The notes beneath the pieces were generated by a model, which was not told the origin of the DNA, did not search any database, and saw only the letters and a program-made list of their open reading frames with translations. From assembly GCF_002090115.1 (NCBI RefSeq), contig NZ_BBRK01000004.1, forward strand, positions 1,922,001 through 1,986,000: a stretch of DNA of 64,000 nt, written 5' to 3'. Shown here one piece after another: positions 8,150 through 15,713 of this stretch (the stretch's first letter is position 1; each line of letters opens with the position of its first letter). A program made the translations under genes and the position numbers. The DNA is from Demequina sp. NBRC 110054 (GTDB lineage Bacteria > Actinomycetota > Actinomycetes > Actinomycetales > Demequinaceae).

Positions 8150-9384
8150 GCCACGGCGCCTGCCCCGCGCCACACGACGCCGTCCTTCATCACGAGGCTG
8201 AGGTCGCGGAGCGCGCTCGGGGACTCGGTGGGGTCTGCCTCCATCGCGATGATGTCGGCCGAGAACCCGGGGGCGATCCTGCCGACCGAGTCCTCGACGC
8301 CGAGCCAGCGCGCGGGTGCCGTGGTCGAGGCGCGGAGCACCTCGATCGCGCTCATGCCGGCCGCGTGCATGTGCTCGATCTCTCGCACCGTCGCCGACGT
8401 CCCTTCGAACGGCCAGAAAGGAGGCATGTCGGAGCCCAGCAGGATGTCGACGCCGGACTTCAGCGCGTATCGGAACGACTCGTCGTGTCGATCCGCGGCG
8501 CCGAGCGAGCGCGCCTGCATCCACGCGGGGACACCGAGCTCGTCGAAGAACGGCTTCGCGCGGGTCACGATGAGGGTCGGTGTGAGCGCGGTGCCGTGCT
8601 GAGCCATGAGGTCGGTGACCTCCGGAGTCAGCTGGTAGCCGTGCTCCACGCAGTCGAGGCCCTCCTCGACCGCCATCCGGATGGCGTCGGCGGGACCGGC
8701 GTGCGCCGTGACCTTGCGGCCCCACGCGTGTGCCGTGGAGATCGCGGAGGCGGTCTCCTCACGGGTCATCTGCGCGGTGCCGATCTGCTCGTGCTCGCCC
8801 GCGATCCCGCCGGTGAGCATGATCTTGATGTGGTCGGCGCCGTGCTTGATCTGCGAGCGGACGCCGTGCGCGAACCCGACCGGTCCGTCGCATTCCTGCG
8901 TGTCGGACGCATCGTGCCCATGCCCGCCCGTGCAGCACAGCGCCTTGCCGCCGGTGAACATCCGCGGCCCAGGGACGTGGCCGGAATCGATCGCGTCACG
9001 GAGCGCGAAGTCGGCGAAGTCCTTCTCTGCGACGGAACGGGTCGTGGTGACTCCGTTGAGGAGCGTCCGCCTCGCCCCGTCCGCCATGTACAGCGCCATT
9101 CCCGCTGGGTCGAGCGCGGCGATACGCTCTCCGGCCACGCCCGGCAGCGTGAGCGAGAAGTGCGTGTGCATGTTGATGAGACCGCTCATCGCGAAGTGCC
9201 CGGCGAGGTCGATCGTCGGCAGCTCGGGCAGGTGGTCCGCACGGTCGGGGATGAGCCGCTCGATGACCCCGTCGCGCACGACGATCGCGAGGCCTTCGGT
9301 GGGCGTGAGGGTCTGGGCGTCGAGGATCCGTCCTCCTCGCAGGACCGCTGACCCCCGGAGGGGAAGGCTTCCGACGACGCTCAC
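8146..9384 (-). CDS. Amidohydrolase-family metal-dependent hydrolase
   Basis: The 412-aa protein is an amidohydrolase-superfamily enzyme of the imidazolonepropionase/prolidase-like group. Visible are GLINMHTHFSLTLPGV (metal-binding HxH), HIKIMLTGGIAG (likely carboxylated lysine), RKVTAHAGPADA and LDCVEHGYQLT (two further metal His), and VDILLGSDMPPFW with the catalytic Asp. All main ligands are present. It would hydrolyse an amide, lactam or peptide-like bond in the cytoplasm. The GTG at 9384 is preceded by GGAGGCGAT and overlaps the ATPase stop (GTGA); the frame upstream overlaps the ATPase and is not used. Its position directly after the importer makes it the probable first catabolic enzyme. 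Confidence 0.9.
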   Translation of the reverse strand: MSVVGSLPLRGSAVLRGGRILDAQTLTPTEGLAIVVRDGVIERLIPDRADHLPELPTIDLAGHFAMSGLINMHTHFSLTLPGVAGERIAALDPAGMALYMADGARRTLLNGVTTTRSVAEKDFADFALRDAIDSGHVPGPRMFTGGKALCCTGGHGHDASDTQECDGPVGFAHGVRSQIKHGADHIKIMLTGGIAGEHEQIGTAQMTREETASAISTAHAWGRKVTAHAGPADAIRMAVEEGLDCVEHGYQLTPEVTDLMAQHGTALTPTLIVTRAKPFFDELGVPAWMQARSLGAADRHDESFRYALKSGVDILLGSDMPPFWPFEGTSATVREIEHMHAAGMSAIEVLRASTTAPARWLGVEDSVGRIAPGFSADIIAMEADPTESPSALRDLSLVMKDGVVWRGAGAVA

Positions 9385-10259
9385 ATCGCCTCCTTTGCGA
9401 CGAAGTGGCCATCGCCGAGCGGCACCAGTCGAGCCGCCTCCGGCTCTGCGTGCTTCGGGACGACCCTCCGCGGGGGCTCGGTGGGGAGGGAGGCGTCGCG
9501 CCCCAGCTGGGGGATCGCTCCGATGAGCGCCTTCGTGTACGGGTGACGCGAGTGGGTCCACACCTGCTCGGTGGGCCCCATCTCGACGATGCGGCCGAAG
9601 TACATCACCGCGACCCGGTCTGCCAGCGGGCGCAGGCCGGAGAGGTCGTGCGAGATCATCAGCAGTCCCGAGCCGTCCTTGCGGGCCTGGTCGGACAGCA
9701 GCGAGGCGACCTGCAGGCGCGTCGAGGCATCGAGCGCCGAGACGGGTTCGTCGGCCACGATCACGCGAGGGCGGCCCACGAGGGCGCGTGCGATCGCGAT
9801 GCGCTGCCGCTGACCTCCGGAGAACTGGTGCGGGTACCGTCGCGCGAAGGCGGGGTCGAGGCCCACCGACTCCAGTGCCTCGGCCACGCGCTGCGCGGCC
9901 TCCCGCCGCGGTACATCCCTCAGCGCGTCGCGAATCTGCGAGCCGATGCGGCGGCGAGGATTGAGCGAGGCGTAGGGGTCCTGGAAGACCATCTGCACCT
10001 CACGGTCCGCGGCGTTGCGGGCGCGGCGGCCGAGCGGGGACATCCGGTGGTCCCCGATCGAGATGTCGCCGGACGTGAGCCGGTTCAGGCCCACGATCGC
10101 CTTCCCGAGCGAGGACTTGCCGCACCCGGACTCGCCGACGAGGCCGACGATCTCACCTGCCCCGACCTCGAGCGAGACGCCGTCGACGGCCCTGAAGGGG
10201 TCACGTCCCGGGCTGGCGTAGTCGACGACGGCATCGTTGACGGTGAGCACGTTCGCCAT
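9381..10259 (-). CDS. Oligopeptide/dipeptide ABC transporter ATPase (OppF/DppF type)
   Basis: The 292-aa ATPase has Walker A GLVGESGCGKSSLGKA near residue 40, Q-loop MVFQDPYASLNPRRRIG, signature FSGGQRQRIAIARALV, Walker B VIVADEPVSALD and switch HDLSG. The SLNPR segment and the C-terminal HPYTKALIGAIPQ extension are characteristic of OppF/DppF. It pairs with the OppD-type ATPase on the cytoplasmic face of the importer. The ATG at 10259 shares one base with the preceding stop (TGATG). Confidence 0.93.
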   Translation of the reverse strand: MANVLTVNDAVVDYASPGRDPFRAVDGVSLEVGAGEIVGLVGESGCGKSSLGKAIVGLNRLTSGDISIGDHRMSPLGRRARNAADREVQMVFQDPYASLNPRRRIGSQIRDALRDVPRREAAQRVAEALESVGLDPAFARRYPHQFSGGQRQRIAIARALVGRPRVIVADEPVSALDASTRLQVASLLSDQARKDGSGLLMISHDLSGLRPLADRVAVMYFGRIVEMGPTEQVWTHSRHPYTKALIGAIPQLGRDASLPTEPPRRVVPKHAEPEAARLVPLGDGHFVAKEAM

Positions 10260-11035
10260 CAGTCCTCCTTGACCTGGGGAAGCGCCTCGACGAGGGCTCG
10301 CGAGTAGTCGTCCTGGGGATCTGCGAGGAGGTCGCGCGTCGGGCCTGACTCGACCACCCGGCCCTCCTTCATCACGTAGAGCCTGTCCGCCAGCACGTTC
10401 ATCACAGCAAGGTCGTGCGTGATGAACAGGATCGCCATGGAGAACTCCTCCCGCACGCGGGCGAGCAGATGGAGGATGCCCGCCTGGACGGTCACGTCCA
10501 GCGCCGTGGTGACCTCGTCCGCCACGAGCACCTGGGGCTCGCACGCGAGAGCCGAGGCGATCGCGATGCGCTGTCGCATCCCTCCCGAGAACTGGTGCGG
10601 GTACTGCGAGATCGCCTTGTGCGGGTCGGGGATCCGCACAAGGTCCATGAGCTCGATCGCGTGCTCACGAGCCTGCTTGCGGGTGACGCTGCGATGGGTG
10701 CGCTGGTGCTCCGTCAGCTGGGTCTCGATCGACAGCATGGGGTGAAGGGAGGTCATCGGGTCCTGGAAGACTGCCGCGACGCGATCCCCGCGCAGACGCC
10801 TGAGGGCGCGGGGGCTCATCGTGAGCGTGCTCTCGCCGAAGACCTCGACGGAGCCGCTTGCCGTCGCGCCCGCAGGCAGGAATCCGAGGGTCGTCATGGC
10901 GGACAGCGTCTTCCCGCTGCCGCTCTCGCCTGCAAGCCCGACGATCTCGCCGGCCTCGGCCTCAAGGGAGACGCCGTCGACGAGCGGGCGTCCGCCGAGC
11001 GAGATCCGCAGGTCCTCGATCTTGACCAGGCTCAT
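10259..11035 (-). CDS. Oligopeptide/dipeptide ABC transporter ATPase (OppD/DppD type)
   Basis: The 258-aa ATPase has Walker A GLAGESGSGKTLSAMT near residue 34, Q-loop AVFQDPMTSLHPMLSIETQL, signature FSGGMRQRIAIASALA, Walker B VLVADEVTTALD (Val where many have Pro, as is usual in OppD) and THDLAV. The SLHP/SLNP segment and MRQR signature mark the D subunit. It lacks the long C-terminal iron-sulfur-type extension of some DppD proteins. ATG 11035 overlaps the permease stop by 4 bp. The in-frame sequence upstream of 11035 is the permease read in another frame. Confidence 0.93.
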   Translation of the reverse strand: MSLVKIEDLRISLGGRPLVDGVSLEAEAGEIVGLAGESGSGKTLSAMTTLGFLPAGATASGSVEVFGESTLTMSPRALRRLRGDRVAAVFQDPMTSLHPMLSIETQLTEHQRTHRSVTRKQAREHAIELMDLVRIPDPHKAISQYPHQFSGGMRQRIAIASALACEPQVLVADEVTTALDVTVQAGILHLLARVREEFSMAILFITHDLAVMNVLADRLYVMKEGRVVESGPTRDLLADPQDDYSRALVEALPQVKED

Positions 11036-11937
11036 GACATCTCTCCGGTCCCGACGGCCCTGGCGCTGCGCGGGTCGAGCGCATCGCGCAGCGAGTCTCC
11101 GATGAAGTTGAAGGCGAGCACCACGGAGAAGATCGCGATGCCGGGGTAGAGGGCTACCCAGTAGTTGTAGAAGACGCGGGACCCGTCGGAGACCATGGCT
11201 CCCCACTCGGGCGTGGGGGGCACCGCGCCGAGTCCGAGGTAGCTGAGCCCGCTCAGCAGCAGGATGGCGTTGCCGAGCTCGAGCGTGGCGATCACCATGA
11301 TCGGACCGATGACGTTCGGGGCGATCTCGCGAAGCAGGGTGCGGGCCGAACCGGCTCCGAGCAGCCGTGAGGCGGAGACGAACTCGCTGTCGCGCAGGCC
11401 GAGCACGAGTGAGCGCATGACACGGGCGTAGGCCGGCCAGGACACCACGACGATCGCGAGGACCGCGTTGACAAGCGACGGGCCGAGCGCGGCCGAGATC
11501 GCCATGGCGAGGATGATCGCGGGGAAGGCGAAGAACAGGTCGACGATGCGCATGAGCAGCCCGTCGACCTTCCCGCCGAAGTAGCCGGCGATCGCGCCGA
11601 CCGTCGAGCCGACGATGAGTGACAGCGCGACGAGCAGCACCGCGACCGGAAGGCTCACCCGAGCGCCGTAGACGACGCGCGAGAAGACGTCTCGGCCGAC
11701 GCCGTCTGTGCCGAACCAGTGCTCGGCCGACGGAGCGAGGAAGCGGGCCGAGTCCTGCGCGAGCGGGTCGTAGGGAGCGATGAGGGGCGCGAAGATCACG
11801 ATCACGATCCAGAACAGGACGATCGCGATGCCGATCACCGCGAGCGGTCGCCGCCAGGCGGCGGGCGCTCGCCAGCGGGGGACGGCGAGCCGCAGACGCG
11901 GAGGGGTGGAACGGGCCGTGTCGGTTGAGGTGCTCAT
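11032..11937 (-). CDS. ABC transporter permease (DppC/OppC type)
   Basis: The 301-aa membrane protein begins with a basic cytoplasmic tail and a first helix at PLAVIGIAIVLFWIVIVIFA (about residue 32). The OppC N-terminal loop with HWFGTDGVGRDVFSRVVYGA follows, then about five further helices. The EAA-type loop that docks on the ATPases is around SRLLGAGSARTLLREIAPNV. It forms half of the membrane channel with the B permease. ATG 11937 overlaps the DppB stop by 4 bp. Substrate cannot be inferred beyond the dipeptide/oligopeptide/nickel transporter class. Confidence 0.93.
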   Translation of the reverse strand: MSTSTDTARSTPPRLRLAVPRWRAPAAWRRPLAVIGIAIVLFWIVIVIFAPLIAPYDPLAQDSARFLAPSAEHWFGTDGVGRDVFSRVVYGARVSLPVAVLLVALSLIVGSTVGAIAGYFGGKVDGLLMRIVDLFFAFPAIILAMAISAALGPSLVNAVLAIVVVSWPAYARVMRSLVLGLRDSEFVSASRLLGAGSARTLLREIAPNVIGPIMVIATLELGNAILLLSGLSYLGLGAVPPTPEWGAMVSDGSRVFYNYWVALYPGIAIFSVVLAFNFIGDSLRDALDPRSARAVGTGEMS

Positions 11938-12950
11938 GAGGCGTACCTGATCCGGGGGTCGATGATGCCGTAGAGGATGTCGGTGACCAGGTTCACCGTG
12001 ATGTAGATGACGGACACGAAGAGCGTCACGCCGACGATGGCGGTGAGGTCGAGGTTCGAGGCCGCCCGGTAGGCGTAGGACCCGATGCCTGGCCATACGA
12101 AGATCTGCTCGACGAGCACGGTGCCCGCGAGCAGGCTCGCGAATGCGGTGCCGATGACGGTGATGAGCGGCACGAGCGCGCCCCTGAGCACGTGCCCCCC
12201 GATCACTCGCGAGCGGCGCAGGCCCTTGGCCTCGGCCGCGCGGACGTACTCCTGGGAGAGCACCTCAAGCACGGTCGTCCGCGTGAAGCGCAGGAGCAGC
12301 CCGATCATCGGAGCGGCGAGCACGATCGCGGGCAGCACCAGGTGCCGGATCGCCTCGCCGAACATCGCGATGTCGCCGGCCAGCAAGGAGTCGATCGTGT
12401 AGAAGCCGGTGACCGTGTCTGGTGCATACGCGCCAGCGTCCAGACGACCGGAGGAGGGGAACCATCGCAGCTGCGTGGCGAATACCGAGGTGGCGATCAG
12501 CGCGAGCCAGAACAGCGGGACGGAGACCCCGCCGAGGCTGAGGGCGCGCAGAACGTTGTCGATGACGCCGTTGGCGCGCAGCGCCGAGAGCACTCCCAGG
12601 CCGCCGCCGACGATGAGGGCGATGATCATGGCGGTGAGAGCGAGCTCGGCGGAGGCCGGGCCGAACTGGCCGAGATCCTCGAGCACGGGGTTGCCGCTCT
12701 GCACCGAGTCGCCGAGGTCTCCCTGGACGAGGTTGCCGAGGTAGATCAGGAACTGCTTGTACAGCGGCTGATCGAGGCCGAGCTCGGCGCGCATCGCGGC
12801 GACGATCTCGGGGTCGGACGCGGCCTGCTCGCTGAGGCGCGCGGTCGCGGCGTCCCCAGGCAGGATCGCCGTCAGTCCGAAGGTGACGAGGACCGAGCCC
12901 ACCAGCAGCAGCAGGGCTGCGCCGATGCGTCGGGTGATGAATCTGGTCAT
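11934..12950 (-). CDS. ABC transporter permease (DppB/OppB type)
   Basis: The 338-aa permease begins MTRFITRRIGAALLLLVGSV with a first helix, and has the DppB-type periplasmic loop with LGLDQPLYKQFLIYLGNLVQ and GDLGDSVQSGNPV, followed by five helices. The EAA loop lies near QEYVRAAEAKGLRRSRVIGG. ATG 12950 fits the family N-terminus; a GTG three codons upstream (12959) is possible and neither has a strong Shine-Dalgarno. It is separated from the binding-protein gene by 66 bp containing a perfect stem-loop, and overlaps DppC by 4 bp. Confidence 0.92.
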   Translation of the reverse strand: MTRFITRRIGAALLLLVGSVLVTFGLTAILPGDAATARLSEQAASDPEIVAAMRAELGLDQPLYKQFLIYLGNLVQGDLGDSVQSGNPVLEDLGQFGPASAELALTAMIIALIVGGGLGVLSALRANGVIDNVLRALSLGGVSVPLFWLALIATSVFATQLRWFPSSGRLDAGAYAPDTVTGFYTIDSLLAGDIAMFGEAIRHLVLPAIVLAAPMIGLLLRFTRTTVLEVLSQEYVRAAEAKGLRRSRVIGGHVLRGALVPLITVIGTAFASLLAGTVLVEQIFVWPGIGSYAYRAASNLDLTAIVGVTLFVSVIYITVNLVTDILYGIIDPRIRYAS

Positions 12951-12962
12951 GACGTCCACTCT

Positions 12963-12994
12963 GAGGGAGCCGGGGCGCGGGCCCCGGCTCCCTC
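12963..12994 (-). terminator. Stem-loop between binding protein and permease genes
   Basis: Two perfect 14-bp arms (12963-12976 and 12981-12994, GAGGGAGCCGGGGC and its complement) enclose a 4-nt loop. There is no T-run on the minus strand, so it is unlikely to be a full terminator. Hairpins at this place are known to let the binding protein be made in excess over the membrane parts, by partial termination or mRNA protection. That role is inferred here. Confidence 0.6.
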
Positions 12995-13016
12995 GGTCGA
13001 GCGTGATTTGCTGGCG

Positions 13017-14621
13017 TTACTTGCCGATTGCGGCGATGTCCAGCGAGAACACCGGGTCGTAGTCCACCGCACCGACGGTGGACGTCGAGACGACGGTCGC
13101 CGACGGCTGGAACAGCGGCACGATGACGCCGTACTCGTTCATGAGCTCCTGGTACTCGACGTAGAGCTCCTCGCGGGTGTCAGCGTCGGTCTCGGCGGCG
13201 ACCTCGGTCATGATCGACTCAAGGTCGGCAGCGGTGCCCTCGGCCCAGCCGGCGCGCAGACCGACCGTGCGTCCCGGGCCGAATGCCAGGTAGTCGGCCG
13301 AGTCCGGGTAGTCCGGGTTCCAGAGCCACAGGCCCATCTCCTCGGTGCCCGCGCGGTAGTTCTCGAGCGCGGTGGCGACGGGGCTGGGCACCAGCTCGAC
13401 GGTGATGCCGATCTCGGACAGCTGAGCCGCGATGCGCTCGGCGAACGGGCCGAAGTCGAGGCCGTTGCTCGAGATGTCGCTCGGGTACTCGAGGCTGACC
13501 GTGATGTCGCCGCCGAGCGCCTCCACCGCAGCGGTCGCCTTGTCGAGGTCCTGCTCGACCGCGGAGTCGGAGCCGAGGGCTCCAAGGAAGGTGTTCGGGA
13601 CCACGCCGTACGCGTGCTCGGCACCCTCGCCCGCGAGCTCGAGGATCGCGTCAAGGTCGAGGCCGTACTTCACGGCGTCGCGGAACTCCTGGGTCGAGGT
13701 GACGTCGGAGACTCCCGAATCGGCGTTGAGGATCAGGAAGAAGAACGTCGGCGAGGCGGACGTCGAGACCACGATCGAGTCGTTGCCCTCGAGGCTGGCC
13801 GTCTGGTCCGAGCCAAGGTCGAGCGCGACGTCGGCGGTGCCGCTCTGGATGTCCATCAGCTGGGCATCGGCCGTGGCGTTGCGCAGCACGACGCGGTCGT
13901 ACTCGGGTGCGTCGCCCCAGTAGTCGGGGTTGGCGACGAGCACGGTCTCGGTCGTCGTGTCGAACGACTCGATCATGTAGGGCCCGGAGCCGGCGGACTC
14001 GGAGTTGAGGTACTCCTCTGCGGCGTCGGTGTCGGCGGCGTCCTCCGCGTCCGTTCCACCGTTCGCCTCCACTGCGTCCTCGCTGACGATTCCGAGCGTG
14101 GGGCTCGTGACGATCGCGGGCACGGCGGTGTTGGACGTCTCCGAGGTGATCTCGACGGTCATGTCGTCCACCTTGGAGACGGAGAGACCCTCCATCAGGA
14201 AGGAACCGTTGCCCTGGATGTTCTTCACGCGGTTGAGCGAGAAGACGACGTCGTCAGCGGTCAGGTCCGTGCCGTCCGAGAACGTGATCCCCTCGCGGAT
14301 GGTGAAGGTGTAGACGGTGGCGTCGTCGTTGCTGGTCCACGACTCCGCGACGCTCGGCAGCGGGGTGGTCGAGTCGCCGTCCGCGAAGGTGAGGAGGCTG
14401 TCGTACACCGCGTGCAGCACGATGCCTCCGGTGGTCTCGAACATGCGCGCTGGGTCCGCGGTGACGAGGTCGAACGACTTGTCGATCACGAGCGTCGAGG
14501 TCTCGTCGTCCGACGAGGCGGCTGCACTCGAATCGCTCGCGGTCGAGCTGCTGCAGGCAGCCAGCGTGACCGCTGCGATGCCAGCGACGGCCGCTGCCGC
14601 CATAGATGTACGAATTCTCAC
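13017..14621 (-). CDS. Solute-binding lipoprotein of peptide-type ABC importer (SBP_bac_5)
   Basis: The 534-aa protein is a cluster C/family 5 substrate-binding protein. It has a lipoprotein signal peptide with lipobox VTLAACSS (Cys at residue 23), an acidic Ser-rich linker, and the family segments DLVTADPARMFETTGGIVLH, VAESWTSNDDATVYTFTIRE and GITFSDGTDLTADDVVFSL. It would be anchored to the outer face of the membrane and deliver substrate to the DppBC channel. GTG 14621 has AGGAG seven bases upstream. An acidic insertion near residues 190-215 (NGGTDAEDAADTDAAEEYLN) looks flexible. Substrate is unknown; the downstream enzymes suggest an amide or peptide-like compound. Confidence 0.93.
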   Translation of the reverse strand: MRIRTSMAAAAVAGIAAVTLAACSSSTASDSSAAASSDDETSTLVIDKSFDLVTADPARMFETTGGIVLHAVYDSLLTFADGDSTTPLPSVAESWTSNDDATVYTFTIREGITFSDGTDLTADDVVFSLNRVKNIQGNGSFLMEGLSVSKVDDMTVEITSETSNTAVPAIVTSPTLGIVSEDAVEANGGTDAEDAADTDAAEEYLNSESAGSGPYMIESFDTTTETVLVANPDYWGDAPEYDRVVLRNATADAQLMDIQSGTADVALDLGSDQTASLEGNDSIVVSTSASPTFFFLILNADSGVSDVTSTQEFRDAVKYGLDLDAILELAGEGAEHAYGVVPNTFLGALGSDSAVEQDLDKATAAVEALGGDITVSLEYPSDISSNGLDFGPFAERIAAQLSEIGITVELVPSPVATALENYRAGTEEMGLWLWNPDYPDSADYLAFGPGRTVGLRAGWAEGTAADLESIMTEVAAETDADTREELYVEYQELMNEYGVIVPLFQPSATVVSTSTVGAVDYDPVFSLDIAAIGK

Positions 14622-14661
14622 TGCTTGCTCCTCTTGCCGGGGTGTGGGTGGTGGGGTCGGG

Positions 14662-15078
14662 CTACTGCGGTGTGATGCTGGGCAGGACGTCCTCGTGGTT
14701 GTGGATGACTCGCCAGCGTCCGTCGTCGCGTCGCCACACGGCGGTGTTGCGCACGCGCTCGGTCGGCTCGGCGGTGTCGTGGAACACGACCTCGAAGGTG
14801 TGGCGCGCCAGCGCGATGTCGCCCCAGACGTCGATGACCGGCTCGGTGACCTCGATCGCCTTGACGAGCGTGTTGCTCTCCGAGTCCGGGCGCGCGTCGC
14901 GCAGGGCGTCGAGCCCGGCGCGGCCGCGGATAAGGTCCTCGTGGACGCTGTCCCAGAGAGTGACGTCCGCGGCGATGTGACCGTTCGAGCGCTCGCGGTC
15001 GCCCGCGAGATACGCGTCGTACATGTCGCGGATGGCGGCGGTGATCTGAGCCGCGGGGCTCGTCTCGTCGTGAGACAT
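14662..15078 (-). CDS. NTF2/SnoaL-like small protein
   Basis: The 138-aa protein fits the nuclear-transport-factor-2-like cone fold (DUF4440/SnoaL_3 type). It has an N-terminal helix ITAAIRDMYDAYLAGDRERS, then VTLWDSVHEDLIRGRAGLDA, a strand WGDIALARHTFEVVFHDTAE and a final VWRRDDGRWRVIHNHEDVLP. Such proteins bind or turn over small hydrophobic ligands, but the family is too broad to name a reaction. ATG 15078 has AGGAG six bases upstream; the longer frame to 15204 has no such site. It is the first gene of the importer operon, 40 bp before the binding protein. Confidence 0.85.
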   Translation of the reverse strand: MSHDETSPAAQITAAIRDMYDAYLAGDRERSNGHIAADVTLWDSVHEDLIRGRAGLDALRDARPDSESNTLVKAIEVTEPVIDVWGDIALARHTFEVVFHDTAEPTERVRNTAVWRRDDGRWRVIHNHEDVLPSITPQ

Positions 15079-15390
15079 CGTGCTCCTTGTGTCAGGGCTG
15101 CTGGAGGCCGTTGATCGGCAACTGTAGGGCAACCATGTCACATGAAAAGCAATCCCCTGTTTCGGGAAAGTAAACACGCGCTCACGGAGCGATAACCTTT
15201 TCATATGACCCGTGTCTTGGGTCTGTCGCTTGGCGTTCTCTGTCTCGCAACCCCGCGATCAGGGGGCATATGGCGGCGTATGAGCGGCGTGAACCCCGGT
15301 GGGGGGTCCGCCGATTGGCGTTCACCCCCATTCATGGTCTATAGTCTTATCTCGCGCCAGTCGCCCGGGAGGGTGACGGAATGCAGCTAG
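15079..15390. promoter_or_regulatory. Intergenic region with tRNA promoter
   Basis: This 312-bp stretch separates the minus-strand catabolic locus from tRNA-Glu and shows no convincing gene. For the tRNA, TATAGT at 15340-15345 is a good -10 and TTGGCG at 15315-15320 a possible -35, with a long 19-bp spacer. The tRNA would start about 45 bases after the -10, so a 5' leader would need processing. The part nearest 15079 is comparatively AT-rich (15115-15205) and probably holds the promoter of the catabolic operon, but no clear pair of boxes is seen. Confidence 0.4.
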
Positions 15391-15463
15391 GGCCCCGTTG
15401 TGTAGCGGCCTAGCACGCCGCCCTCTCAAGGCGGTAGCGCGGGTTCGAATCCCGTCGGGGCTA
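15391..15463 (+). tRNA. tRNA-Glu (anticodon CTC)
   Basis: The 73-nt sequence folds as a cloverleaf. The acceptor stem pairs GGCCCCG with CGGGGCT (first pair G-U). The anticodon stem CCGCC/GGCGG encloses CTCTCAA, giving anticodon CTC, and the T arm is CGGGT-TCGAATC-type. Discriminator base is A15463; no CCA is encoded. The last base is also the first base of the 6-bp target duplication, so the transposon inserted 5 nt after the mature 3' end and left the tRNA intact. Confidence 0.97.
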
Positions 15464-15468
15464 CGACT
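15463..15468. repeat. Left target-site duplication ACGACT
   Basis: ACGACT directly precedes the left terminal repeat. The same six bases directly follow the right terminal repeat at 51039-51044. Removing 15469-51044 rejoins the tRNA to a perfect terminator 6 nt downstream. Confidence 0.9.
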
Positions 15469-15484
15469 GGGTAGTACGGAAAAC
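15469..15484 (+). repeat. Left terminal inverted repeat of transposon
   Basis: GGGTAGTACGGAAAAC here is the exact reverse complement of 51023-51038. The following bases extend it into a small local hairpin (AGTACG-GAAAA-CGTACT, 15474-15490). A second short palindrome, TTACTC-GGTT-GAGTAA, lies about 20 bases further in and may be an accessory transposase site. Confidence 0.92.
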
Positions 15485-15558
15485 GTACTGCTCCAGATGG
15501 GTTTACTCGGTTGAGTAAGACCCCAGAGGGTTCTTCGGAGCGTTCTGGACAACAGAAG

Positions 15559-15595
15559 GGCCGCCAGCGACTGATGTCGCAGGCGGCCTTTGCTG
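15559..15595 (+). terminator. Terminator for tRNA read-through inside left end
   Basis: GGCCGCC (15559-15565) pairs with GGCGGCC (15582-15588) and, after an A-A mismatch, GCGAC pairs with GTCGC around a TGAT loop. TTTGCTGTTT follows on the plus strand. It probably replaces the displaced native terminator of tRNA-Glu and shields the transposon genes from tRNA transcription. Confidence 0.7.
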
Positions 15596-15651
15596 TTTCT
15601 CGGGTGTTGTCAGGAGGTCCGGTGGGTCCTCACCTGTTTTCGGGCGTGCTG

Positions 15652-15682
15652 CCGCCTCCGGCCCTGTCGGGTTCGGAGGCGG
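15652..15682 (-). terminator. Hairpin after transposase gene
   Basis: CCGCCTCCG (15652-15660) and CGGAGGCGG (15674-15682) form a perfect 9-bp stem 32 bp beyond the transposase stop on the minus strand. There is no T-run, so termination is only probable. Confidence 0.45.
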
Positions 15683-15713
15683 AAGGTGCTGTTCGGTTCC
15701 GGGGCGGGCCGCG

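Larger units (their letters stand above)
536..14621 (-). other. Minus-strand catabolic locus with peptide-type importer
   Basis: This entry marks the layout rather than a gene. Between 5244 and 14621 the order is solute-binding lipoprotein, permease B, permease C, ATPase D, ATPase F, amidohydrolase, TIGR04076 protein, LLM C, M24 peptidase and PPOX protein. Seven of the junctions downstream of permease B overlap by 1 to 4 bp. A second group (aminotransferase, LLM B, LLM A, DUF885-like protein) is coupled the same way from 3779 down. The Lrp/AsnC gene and the aldolase lie between them. Co-transport and co-regulation of one substrate class is inferred from this arrangement only. Confidence 0.6.

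Noticed and set aside
12192-14675. Long plus-strand open frame of more than 800 codons
   Set aside because: It is opposite the permease and binding-protein genes, which have clear family motifs. Long antisense frames are expected in GC-rich DNA.
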